Of a stretch of DNA of 64,000 bases, positions 12,135-20,239 are shown piece after piece. Position 1 is the first letter of the stretch. Every line of letters starts with the position of its first letter. The notes under the pieces are model-generated. The model saw only the letters and a list, made by a program, of their open reading frames with translations, made no database searches and was not told the DNA's origin. Made by a program: the position numbers and the translations under genes. This DNA is from Microvirga zambiensis WSM3693 (GTDB taxonomy: Bacteria > Pseudomonadota > Alphaproteobacteria > Rhizobiales > Beijerinckiaceae), in the NCBI RefSeq assembly GCF_016735695.1, contig NZ_JAERQD010000001.1, forward strand, positions 186,001 through 250,000, written 5' to 3'.

Positions 12135-13607
12135 ATGAACGATCAGATCGGCGCGCGTCTCGCGCCCAACATGGTGTTCCAGAATCTCATCGGCGGACAG
12201 GATCGTCCGGCCTCTGACGGCATGATGCTCGACGTGTTCTCGCCCGTCGACGGTTCGCTCCTCGCCCAGATCGCCGCCGGAACGGCGCAGGACATCGACG
12301 AGGCTGTCGCAGCCGCTCGCGCCGCCTTCGACGGCGCCTGGGGCAGGCTCACCGCCACGGAGCGTGGCCGCCTGCTCATGAAGCTTAGTCTCGCCGTCGA
12401 AGCCCATGCGGACGAACTCGCGATCCTGGAGAGCCGCGACAACGGCAAGCCGCTGCGCCAGTCGCGCGCAGATGCCATCGCGCTCGCCCGCTATTTCGAA
12501 TTCTACGGCAGCGCCGCCGACAAGCTGCACGGCGACGTGATTCCCTATCTCAACACCCATTTCATCGGCGTCGAGCGCGTGCCGCACGGCGTGACCGGGC
12601 ATATCGTGCCCTGGAACTACCCGATGCAGATTCTCGGCCGCTCGGTCGGTGCGGCGCTCGCCGCCGGCAACGCCACGGTGGTCAAGCCGGCGGAGGATGC
12701 CTCGCTCACGATCCTGCGCGTCGCTGGCCTCGCGCGCGAGGTCGGCTTCCCGGACGGCGCCCTCAACATCGTGACCGGCCTCGGCCGCACGGCTGGCGCT
12801 GCGCTCGCCGCCCATCCCGGCATCGATTTCATCTCCTTCACCGGCAGCCCCGAGACCGGCACAGCCGTTCAGACCGCGGCGGCGAAGAACCATGTCGGCG
12901 TCACCCTCGAGCTCGGCGGCAAGTCGGCCCAGGTGGTGTTCGATGATGCCGATCTCAAGCGGGCACTGCCGACGCTCGTCAACGCCATCATCCAGAACGG
13001 CGGCCAGACCTGCTCTGCCGGCAGCCGCCTGCTGATCCAGCGCGGCATCTTCCAAGACGTGGTCGACGCGGTGGCCGAGCGCTTCGGCAAGCTCCGCGCC
13101 GGGCATCCCGAGCGCGAGCCCGATCTCGGCCCGATGATCAACCAGGCCCAGCAGCGCCGCGTCCTCGGCTATCTCGAGCGTGGCCGCAACGAAGGGCTCA
13201 CCGTCATCGGCGAAGGCGCGGTCGCACCCGACGCGCCCGAGGGCGGCTATTACGTGACACCGGCCTTCCTGGCGCCCGTGCCGCACGAGAGCATCCTCTC
13301 GCAGGAGGAGGTCTTTGGCCCTGTCCTGGTCGCGACGCCCTTCGACGGCGAGGCCGAGGCGATCCGGCTCGCGAACGGCACGCCTTTCGGGCTTGCGGCA
13401 GGCGTGTGGACCAAGGACGCCATGCGCTCCACCCGCGTCGCGCGCTCCATGCGCGCCGGCCAGGTCTTCGTGAACTGCTACGGCGCCGGCGGCGGCATCG
13501 AACTGCCCTTCGGCGGCTTCGGCCGCTCGGGCCACGGCCGCGAGAAGGGTTTCGAGGGCCTGGTCGAGTTCACCACGACCAAGACGCTCGTCATCGCGCA
13601 CGGGTAG
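12135..13607 (+). CDS. NAD(P)-dependent aldehyde dehydrogenase
   Basis: A 490-residue enzyme of the ALDH superfamily that oxidises an aldehyde to the acid. Catalytic residues are in place: Asn161 (VPWNYP), Glu259 (LELGGKSA) and the nucleophile Cys293 (GGQTCSAG). The sequence resembles betaine-aldehyde/gamma-aminobutyraldehyde-type dehydrogenases more than short-chain acetaldehyde ones, but the substrate cannot be read off. GGGAGACGACACCC precedes the ATG. Together with the peptide-type ATPase upstream and the short-chain dehydrogenase downstream it suggests catabolism of an imported alcohol, amino-alcohol or amine; this is an inference from context. Confidence 0.9.
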   Translation: MNDQIGARLAPNMVFQNLIGGQDRPASDGMMLDVFSPVDGSLLAQIAAGTAQDIDEAVAAARAAFDGAWGRLTATERGRLLMKLSLAVEAHADELAILESRDNGKPLRQSRADAIALARYFEFYGSAADKLHGDVIPYLNTHFIGVERVPHGVTGHIVPWNYPMQILGRSVGAALAAGNATVVKPAEDASLTILRVAGLAREVGFPDGALNIVTGLGRTAGAALAAHPGIDFISFTGSPETGTAVQTAAAKNHVGVTLELGGKSAQVVFDDADLKRALPTLVNAIIQNGGQTCSAGSRLLIQRGIFQDVVDAVAERFGKLRAGHPEREPDLGPMINQAQQRRVLGYLERGRNEGLTVIGEGAVAPDAPEGGYYVTPAFLAPVPHESILSQEEVFGPVLVATPFDGEAEAIRLANGTPFGLAAGVWTKDAMRSTRVARSMRAGQVFVNCYGAGGGIELPFGGFGRSGHGREKGFEGLVEFTTTKTLVIAHG

Positions 13608-13623
13608 GGAAAGCGCGCGATTG

Positions 13624-13783
13624 TTCCCTCCCCCTTGCGGGGAGGGATGAAGGGTGGGGGTCGGAAAGTCAGAACGTTTCATCGACCGCGTAAACCACAC
13701 GACCTATAGAGCGCTTGACTCGCAGCTCTCTCACCCGGTCATACCACCCCCACCCCTAACCCCTCCCCGCAAGGGGGAGGGAA
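13624..13783. repeat. 160-base repeat with terminal inverted repeats, copy 1
   Basis: Ends are TTCCCTCCCCCTTGCGGGGA and its near-exact inverse at 13765-13783, with GGGTGGGGG and CCACCCCCACCCC as an inner inverted pair. A second copy at 23877-24033 has the same ends and a diverged middle. No coding content, so it behaves like a small non-autonomous element or a paired REP unit. Confidence 0.7.
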
Positions 13784-13849
13784 AAGAGCCAAACTCCTCA
13801 GGATGAGATCGAGGATGAAGCAAGCTGACTATTTGAAAAGGGAAGAAAC

Positions 13850-14599
13850 ATGAATCGCCTTGAAGGCAAGGTAGCGCTTATCACGGGCGCCGGCTCCGGT
13901 TTCGGTCTGGGCATCGCGGAAACATTCGCCCGCGAAGGCGCCAAGGTCGCCATCATCGACATCAACGGGGAAGCGGCCAAGAGCGCTGCCGAGAAGATCG
14001 GCTCCTCCGCCATCGGACTTGCCGCCGACGTGTCCAAGGCCGCCGACGTGAACGCGGCGGTGGAGAAGACGGTTGCCGCCTTCGGCAAGCTCGACATCGT
14101 CGTCAACAATGCCGGCATCAGCCACCGCAACCGGCCGATGCTGGAGGTCGAGGAAGACGAATTCGACCGGGTCTTCGCGGTCAACGTGAAGTCGATCTAC
14201 CTCTTCGCCAAGGCCGCCGTGCCGCTGATGCAGAGCCAGGGTGGCGGCGCGATCATCAATGTCGGCTCGACCGCCGGCCTTCGCCCCCGCCCCGGCCTCA
14301 CCTGGTACAACAGCACCAAGGGCGCTGTGCACACCATGACCAAGTCCATGGCGGTGGAGCTCGCCCCGAGCAAGATCCGCGTCTGCGCGCTCGCCCCCGT
14401 CGCCGGCGAGACGCCGCTGCTCGCCACCTTCATGGGCGAGGATACCCCCCAGAAGCGCGAGCTTTTCGTCAACTCGATCCCCCTCGGCCGCTTCTCCACC
14501 CCCCAGGACATCGCCAACGCCGCCCTCTACCTCGCCTCCGACGAGGCCAGCATGATCACCGGCGTGGTGCTGGAGGTCGACGGGGGGCGGTGTATTTAG
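13850..14599 (+). CDS. Short-chain dehydrogenase/reductase, NAD-type
   Basis: A classical SDR of 249 residues. The cofactor-binding glycine motif is TGAGSGFG (13-20). Asp37 at the end of the second strand favours NAD over NADP. NNAG is at 86-89, and the catalytic Ser140 with Tyr153-x3-Lys157 (YNSTK) are present. The C-terminal ITGVVLEVDGG is typical. It follows the ABC ATPase and aldehyde dehydrogenase genes on the same strand, separated by the 160-base repeat, and probably oxidises the alcohol precursor of the aldehyde handled by that enzyme. The substrate is unknown. It is the last GC-rich gene before the AT-richer island. Confidence 0.9.
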   Translation: MNRLEGKVALITGAGSGFGLGIAETFAREGAKVAIIDINGEAAKSAAEKIGSSAIGLAADVSKAADVNAAVEKTVAAFGKLDIVVNNAGISHRNRPMLEVEEDEFDRVFAVNVKSIYLFAKAAVPLMQSQGGGAIINVGSTAGLRPRPGLTWYNSTKGAVHTMTKSMAVELAPSKIRVCALAPVAGETPLLATFMGEDTPQKRELFVNSIPLGRFSTPQDIANAALYLASDEASMITGVVLEVDGGRCI

Positions 14600-14660
14600 C
14601 TAAGTAGAGGTCATGAGCTGAGGCTTGATGATCTCGCTATTTACCCTTAGGAGGAGACGA

Positions 14661-14765
14661 ATGCGTCCGACCAATGTGGGCAGAGCATTGGTTGACCGTA
14701 TTCGCGTGGCGAAGATTCAACTTGGAAACGAGATTGAGGGATATTGCCTTAAGAGAACTTGGTGA
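14661..14765 (+). CDS. Small ORF at the island edge (34 residues), hypothetical
   Basis: A 34-residue frame that starts at an ATG with an excellent ribosome site (TAGGAGGAGACGA) and ends with TGA at 14763-14765. The peptide is basic (VDRIRVAKIQLGNEI, ending CLKRTW), with no signal or membrane segment. I do not recognise it. It could be the start of a gene cut off when the island was formed, or a leader. It lies in the stretch between the SDR gene and the glycosyltransferase, which otherwise shows nothing. Confidence 0.3.
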   Translation: MRPTNVGRALVDRIRVAKIQLGNEIEGYCLKRTW

Positions 14766-14843
14766 GGACTAATCCGTTCAGAAAATGGATTAATCCGCCG
14801 CCGAGTTCAGGTCTGCTGGCAAAGCTAGCACAGGTACGCAACG

Positions 14844-15905
14844 ATGCAGCATAAACAATCCGAGACATTGAATATCCCCTCTCCTATAGTTCTCAAGAAG
14901 CGCGAATCCATAGCGATATCTATCGTTATTCCGGTTTATTCCGGGGAAAATTACTTAGAAAAACTTTGCGCAGAATTGGCGAATTTACGTGATCGCTGGA
15001 ACTAGGAGAGTGCTCCCTTCACCTTGGCAGAGGCAATCTTTGTCGACGACGCTGCTGTGGATGGCTCTCCGGCATTAATTGACAAACTTGCGCAGTCGTA
15101 CCCGTGGGTAACAGCTATACATATGGCCCGGAATTTTGGCCAGCATCCAGCAACTATCGCAGGGATCCTTCATACCTCGGGCGATTGGGTGGTCACTTTA
15201 GACGAAGATCTTCAGCACCCGCCAGCGCGCATCGAGGACCTCCTTCAAGAGGCGGCAAGATCAGGACATGATATTGTCTATGCAAAGGCGACTGCTTCTG
15301 TACATCAGAACTATGTTCGCGATCTCGGCTCTATACTTTATAAACGCTTGATAGAAAAGCTCAGCGGCAATTCCAACATTAGACACTTTAATAGCTTTCG
15401 CCTCATTCGCGGATCCGTTGCTCGGGCAGCGAGTAGTGTGTGCGGCCATGACACATACTTCGACGTTGCGCTCTCCTGGTTCACCCAACGAGTTGGCTCA
15501 GTCGTCATGGATTTGAAGGATGAGCGCTTCATCAATGAGCGGAAAAGTGGATATAAGCTATCAAAGCTGCTTTCCCACGCTCGGCGTATGCTGATGTCGA
15601 GCGGCGCAAAAGTAATTCGCGTTGGCGGAGCTATAGGATTGCTTACGATGGTAGGCAGCGCAGCAAGCGCCCTGGTACTGTTCGCACAGAAGATATTCCT
15701 TCCGGAGACAATCGCCGTCGGAGGATGGACATCCCTTATACTCACATTAATCTTCTTCGGCGGCGTAATTACTTTTCTCGTTGGCATAGCCCTCGAATAT
15801 TTATCGCTACTTGTTATGAATGCCAATGGTAAACCCATCTTTTTTACTGTAGATCGCCATACAGATCAGCTAATAAGGAACTATTTCTCGCCGGATAAGC
15901 TATGA
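14844..15905 (+). pseudogene. GtrB-type family 2 glycosyltransferase interrupted by an in-frame TAG
   Basis: Reading from ATG 14844 gives the normal N-terminus of a family 2 glycosyltransferase (ISIVIPVYSGENYLEKLC), then a TAG at 15003-15005. The same frame continues with IFVDDAAVDGS, ARNFGQHPA and the DxD-type site LDEDLQHPP. Two membrane helices near the C-terminus (about 15630-15810) complete the bactoprenol-glucosyltransferase (GtrB/DPM1-like) layout. Such enzymes charge undecaprenyl phosphate with a sugar at the inner face of the membrane. A TTG at 15024 could start a shorter product, but it would lack the first nucleotide-binding strand, so that product is probably inactive. Options are a true pseudogene, stop-codon readthrough, or a sequencing error. 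The last codons overlap the epimerase gene. Confidence 0.75.
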
Positions 15906-16858
15906 TCATTCTCGAAAGGCTCTATAGCGATAACGGAAATCATCGCCTACATTTGGCGCCCTTATTTGGAATAGGTCTTATCGGACGAGCAATTGCTGCG
16001 TATGCGATGCGTACGCTCGGGTTCACAGCTCGTGAATTTGCTTTTGATTGGAGCAATACAAGTCAACGTGCCCGTGACGCAGACGCGATCAAAGCCTACA
16101 TATTGGAAAGGCGCTCCACCGAGCTGCCAGCGAAGTTAGGGCGGCTCGATATTCTCTGGGCAGCGGGCAAGGCTGGCTTTGGTTCGTCTACGGCTGAAAT
16201 TGAGCTTGAGCTTGCCGCATTCGACGACGTTCTAGCTTTGGGTCGTCGATTATTCGAGGGAGTTCCAAGCAAGCAGCGCAATTTTCATCTGCTAAGTTCA
16301 GCAGGAGGATTGTTCGAAGGTCAAAGGCAGGTTTCCGGCGCAAGTACGCCTGCGCCACTTCGACCCTACGGTTGTTTGAAGCTGGAGCAGGAGCAGCGCC
16401 TTGCAGATCTGGCAGAAACAAAAGCATTCATTTATCGCCCCAGTTCGGTTTATGGCTTTTCGGGAAGCGGTGTCCGTTTGGGGCTCATGAATGCGCTGAT
16501 CCAAAATGCCGTAAGACATCGCGTATCGACTATCTATGGGGAGCCGCATTCCGTTCGAGATTACATTCTAGCATCGGATGTTGGCCATTTCATTTCGCGA
16601 CAACTGGTATCGGAGAGCGCATCAAATACTTTTCTCCTTGCTAGCGCGAAGCCGAGTTCAATCTTCGAGCTATTGCGTAAGATCGAGCTTATCGTCGGGA
16701 GAAAGATTTTTATTCATTTTGACACACGTCCATCGAACAGTAGCAATATGAGCTTTTGTCAAAGCTCGTTGCCACCAGATTGGCGCCCCACAGATCTCGA
16801 CTCGGGAATTCGCATGACAGCGAGGCAACTTATGAATTCGCTGGCACGCGCTAACTGA
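15902..16858 (+). CDS. NAD-dependent sugar epimerase/dehydratase family protein
   Basis: A 318-residue extended short-chain dehydrogenase. The N-terminal nucleotide-binding glycines are GIGLIGRA (about 24-31). The active-site Ser is in HLLSSAGG and the Tyr-x3-Lys pair in PYGCLKLE. The later YRPSSVYGF is typical of nucleotide-sugar epimerases. It probably modifies an NDP-sugar or a lipid-linked sugar for the surface glycan made by this island. The start overlaps the end of the glycosyltransferase frame (ATGA), so the two were co-translated. Codon use is clearly AT-richer than in the flanking metabolic genes. Confidence 0.75.
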   Translation: MIILERLYSDNGNHRLHLAPLFGIGLIGRAIAAYAMRTLGFTAREFAFDWSNTSQRARDADAIKAYILERRSTELPAKLGRLDILWAAGKAGFGSSTAEIELELAAFDDVLALGRRLFEGVPSKQRNFHLLSSAGGLFEGQRQVSGASTPAPLRPYGCLKLEQEQRLADLAETKAFIYRPSSVYGFSGSGVRLGLMNALIQNAVRHRVSTIYGEPHSVRDYILASDVGHFISRQLVSESASNTFLLASAKPSSIFELLRKIELIVGRKIFIHFDTRPSNSSNMSFCQSSLPPDWRPTDLDSGIRMTARQLMNSLARAN

Positions 16859-16945
16859 ATCGGCCGATAAGCAACTAGACCACGACTATCCTTTCTGATC
16901 CTTGACCAGATTGAGGATGGCGCCATACGAATTGAGGAGCTTTTG

Positions 16946-17653
16946 ATGGATCCTGACCAAAAAGCCATCGCGGAAGAGTTTGACCGCTACAACGCAAACT
17001 ACTCTGACACCGTCAACGCTTCATTAGTCCTGCCGGGCATGAACGTGGACTACTTTACCCGCGTCAAAGCCGGACACCTGCTTGACCTCATGAATAGCGA
17101 GTTGGGAGCCACACATAACCTCAATGTTCTAGATGTTGGATGCGGGATTGGAAACTACCACGGCCTCATTAAAGGTGAGATCGGAAGGCTTGAGGGCTGT
17201 GACATTTCGCAGGAAAGCATCGAGCATGCGAGGCAGCGACATCCCGAGGTCTCCTATAGCAGCTATAGCGGCGACCGCTTGCCATATACCGACGGAGCCT
17301 TTGACGTCGTGTTCACAATTTGCGTCATGCATCACGTGCCTCCCGCGCGATGGGTGAATTTTGTTCATGAGATCCGCAGAGTATTGCGCAAGGACGGACT
17401 GGCGCTCGTCTTTGAGCACAACCCATTTAATCCTTTAACCAATAAGGTGGTTAATCGCTGTCCCTTCGATGCGGACGCAGTTCTCCTCAAACCGTCGGTT
17501 ACACGCGAGCTATTTAGTGAAGCAGGTTTTCGTCAAGTTCAGTCACGCTCAGTGTTGAACATTCCGTCTGCCGGCAAATTTACGAGATGGCTCGATCGCT
17601 GCTTGGGAGTGCTGCCCACGGGCGCTCAGTACTTTTTAATAGCTAGAACCTAA
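16946..17653 (+). CDS. SAM-dependent methyltransferase (class I)
   Basis: A 235-residue soluble methyltransferase of the Methyltransf_11/25 type. Motif I is VLDVGCGIGNYHG near residue 54, followed by the acidic residue of EGCDISQESIEHAR, motif II-like FDVVFTICVMHHV and motif III RRVLRKDGLALVFEHNP. The ATG at 16946 follows GAGGAGC and is preferred to the adjacent TTG. Within the glycan island it is likely to methylate a sugar or a lipid-linked intermediate, but the target is not visible in the sequence. Confidence 0.8.
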   Translation: MDPDQKAIAEEFDRYNANYSDTVNASLVLPGMNVDYFTRVKAGHLLDLMNSELGATHNLNVLDVGCGIGNYHGLIKGEIGRLEGCDISQESIEHARQRHPEVSYSSYSGDRLPYTDGAFDVVFTICVMHHVPPARWVNFVHEIRRVLRKDGLALVFEHNPFNPLTNKVVNRCPFDADAVLLKPSVTRELFSEAGFRQVQSRSVLNIPSAGKFTRWLDRCLGVLPTGAQYFLIART

Positions 17654-17675
17654 GTATTTCTTCGGGGCTTCACTT

Positions 17676-18107
17676 ATGACATGCGGCTTGAAAAATAGAT
17701 TCATTAGGCAAGAGAAATTTTTGCAATTTGTTAGATTTTTAGCATCTGGCTTTCTCGCTACGGCGTTGTATTTTTTGATATTTGCAATTTTCACTTTGGC
17801 TTACCCTGCTAATCCAACTGCGAATTCGGCAGTGTCATACTCGATATGCATCTTCGCGTCATATCTTCTGCAAAGCCGTTACACTTTTAAAGCCAGAGAG
17901 AGATCAGCACTAATATTTTTAAAATTTGTCCTGACGTCCATGCTAGGATTTTTACTATCGATCGGAGTGATGGCATGGACGGTACGCCACCAAAGCCTAT
18001 CCTATTGGATTGGAGCTCTTGCTGTCGGCATTATAATACCAATAGTAAACTTCTTTGTCCTTTCATTGTGGGTGTTTGTCGAACGCGGTACACGTACGTC
18101 AAGTTAG
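17676..18107 (+). CDS. GtrA family membrane protein (putative lipid-linked sugar flippase)
   Basis: A 143-residue protein with four hydrophobic segments (about 20-40, 48-66, 82-100 and 112-134) and the GtrA features LQFVRFLASGFLATALYF and YLLQSRYTFKARERS. In O-antigen glucosylation clusters GtrA is thought to flip the undecaprenyl-phosphate sugar made by GtrB. Here it lies 22 bases after the methyltransferase gene, in the same operon as the interrupted GtrB-type gene. Base composition is strongly AT-rich. Confidence 0.82.
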   Translation: MTCGLKNRFIRQEKFLQFVRFLASGFLATALYFLIFAIFTLAYPANPTANSAVSYSICIFASYLLQSRYTFKARERSALIFLKFVLTSMLGFLLSIGVMAWTVRHQSLSYWIGALAVGIIIPIVNFFVLSLWVFVERGTRTSS

Positions 18108-18474
18108 AGCGAAAGGTATCATTGAATTGATAGCAGGTACTTTTTCCCAATTTTTCCGCGCTAGGACTGTTTCCATTTGCATGAAATCATCTCTATTCGT
18201 TGACCCGCCGCATTTCTAGCGGCAGACCGGGATCCATCGCGCCGAAAAATGCTCCAGCTAAGCCTGCCCGCAAGTGCAGACTTGCGTGTCTTGTACGCGA
18301 TTGTGGGGCGGGAACGCCTAGCGCTTGTTACTGGGGCTTGGGGATTGCCCCACAACGGTATCATCTAGGACCAAGAGACTAACCCCATTTGAGAGCTCAG
18401 CTTTGCAGCCTGCTCGGCAACTCAAAGCCCCCCCCAGTTTTCGCCCTTGACTCCGAGCAGGAGATTGCTTCGAG
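18108..18474. other. Intergenic stretch between convergent genes, with a hairpin
   Basis: About 370 bases between the convergent GtrA and GtrII genes. A perfect nine-base inverted repeat TTGTGGGGC (18301-18309) and GCCCCACAA (18347-18355) could be a terminator stem or the end of a lost element. A run of seven C lies near 18430. I see no supported gene. Confidence 0.4.
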
Positions 18475-19986
18475 CTATGAGGCTGGCTTCGTAAGGCACA
18501 CGATGCCTAGAGTATCAACAACTTTGATGGCTCCTGCATCGGGCCAGACGTTCGCAGTTGCGCAATAACTCTGCGCGCTATCCATTTCCTTCGGGCTCGG
18601 CTGAACAAATCGATAGCCGGTAGCCTGTTCTATTATCCCAAGCTTCGCCCAACTTGCCGCAAATGCAGATATGTTCATGTCTCCCCATGTTGTCCGCAAT
18701 CTTGAAGATCTTGCCCAAGAACCGCCGACAATCGCAAGCGAGCTAATTCGCCGAAACTCGGGCTGTCGCTCAAGTGCTGCGAGGATCCTGTTAGCCTGCT
18801 GGGTGTCCCAAAGATTCACGCGTCGCTGATCAAACAAAATCTGATTGGAGGCGCCAACATAGCTAATCAGCAGAACACAAATGCCCCCTCCGATAATGCC
18901 TTTGGCAGGCAACCTCGCCCCGTGCCAGGCGATGACAGTCAAGCCCGCGACAAATACGGAAAAAGGCGAAAGCACGCGGGGCACCAGCCATATAACACCA
19001 CCTAATACCGATGCCCCTAGAGACCACGTCAGTGCGGCAATCAGAATCACGGAGAGGAACACGCCAATCGCAAAGTCTCCCCTACGCAGCACCCTCCAAA
19101 TAACGAGACCCGAGCAAAGCACAAGCAACCCGAGCAGCAACGCTGATGTGACGGGAGCAATGACTTCGATCTTTGGCCAAAGTGTGTGTGCAAAAGCGTC
19201 ACGAAGGGCCTGAAGCTTCTCCTGGACATTTATAAGTTTCGACAAGTCGGTTCTGGCGTCAAATCGTACCCCAATAAGACGCGTTAAGAGCGGAAGACTC
19301 ACCAAGTAGGTCGCCAAGCTCAAAGATATTAATACAAGACTCCTAAGACCATTCGATAGATTTTCTTTGTATTCGATCGCATCGCTGCGGTCTTTTAGTA
19401 GCACATAAGCAGCGTAAAGCAACCAAACGGCTCCAATATGCACCAATGCGAGCTGATATATACTTATTGATAGAAAGATCAGAAGGCAGGATACGGCAGC
19501 GCCTCCAAGCCCCGATTTACGCAACGCCAACACAATTCCCAGAGCACCAAGAAATATCGCAAGCGCAATATTGAAAGTTGCATCTGAAAAATGGAAAAAC
19601 TCGGTACTATACGGATGAAGTGTAAACAACGCAGAGAGAATAAAAGTCTCTGCAGCAGTAGGCCTCTTAAGTACGGCAATAGAAAATAAGAACCCAGAAG
19701 CTGCAAAAAGAATTATTGATATAATAAGGGTCGCGGAGGCAACCTCGATACCATAAAACCCTATCGCGTCACGCAACCACCATAATGCAGCTAAGCCGTA
19801 ACGTCCCTGTGTCAACAAGAACCCATAAATGGCATCAGGCTCTCCTCGATAAGCGGTATCGTACGAATCAATAGAATACAAAGGCGCAAATATCGCCTGC
19901 CCCCGGGCTAGAAGGCCTAAAAACAAAACGCCTATAAAGGAGACTACATACCCTCGAGGTAATGAGGTGTGATTACCAATTATCAT
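18475..19986 (-). CDS. GtrII-type glucosyltransferase membrane protein
   Basis: A 503-residue integral membrane protein with about ten to eleven hydrophobic helices, ending in a soluble domain of about 120 residues (from about 380). The loop after helix 1 carries DSYDTAYRGEPDAIY. It resembles the GtrII (Glucos_trans_II) family, serotype-specific enzymes that transfer the flipped sugar to O-antigen on the periplasmic side. The acidic residues in the first loop fit a GT-C-type active site. It is encoded opposite to the rest of the island and would be the third member of a gtrA/gtrB/gtrC-like set. AT-rich codon use. The acceptor and sugar are unknown. Confidence 0.7.
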   Translation of the reverse strand: MIIGNHTSLPRGYVVSFIGVLFLGLLARGQAIFAPLYSIDSYDTAYRGEPDAIYGFLLTQGRYGLAALWWLRDAIGFYGIEVASATLIISIILFAASGFLFSIAVLKRPTAAETFILSALFTLHPYSTEFFHFSDATFNIALAIFLGALGIVLALRKSGLGGAAVSCLLIFLSISIYQLALVHIGAVWLLYAAYVLLKDRSDAIEYKENLSNGLRSLVLISLSLATYLVSLPLLTRLIGVRFDARTDLSKLINVQEKLQALRDAFAHTLWPKIEVIAPVTSALLLGLLVLCSGLVIWRVLRRGDFAIGVFLSVILIAALTWSLGASVLGGVIWLVPRVLSPFSVFVAGLTVIAWHGARLPAKGIIGGGICVLLISYVGASNQILFDQRRVNLWDTQQANRILAALERQPEFRRISSLAIVGGSWARSSRLRTTWGDMNISAFAASWAKLGIIEQATGYRFVQPSPKEMDSAQSYCATANVWPDAGAIKVVDTLGIVCLTKPAS

Positions 19987-20239
19987 TAAATTACTTCTGT
20001 TTGCGGCAACACATCCTCAGTGGCCGAGCCATCTATCTCGATGGACCGCCCGGGAAATGTCAATTTAGGGATTGCGATATCAGCCATATAACTGTGCCAG
20101 TCAAGCTATAGTATTCCGTTCAGCAGTTGAAGCCCGCGAAAAAGTAGGCTTGCGCTATCTTCCATCCGGCGCCGACCTGCGTAAGCTTACGGCCTCCGCG
20201 ACCTGTCGCGATCCACGACCCTGATGGAGTTTCCGCCTG

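Noticed and set aside
10318..12138. 606-codon frame overlapping the double ATPase gene on the same strand
   Set aside because: Out of frame with the ATPase motifs and rich in Arg/Gly/Pro; a codon-bias shadow.
18161..18364. 67-codon minus-strand frame between the GtrA and GtrII genes
   Set aside because: No good ribosome site, no family resemblance, and it runs through a hairpin; more likely non-coding.
14600..20239. Attachment site or integrase for the glycan island
   Set aside because: No integrase, transposase or tRNA lies at either edge, and I found no direct repeat by eye. tRNA-Ser at 36941 is too far away.
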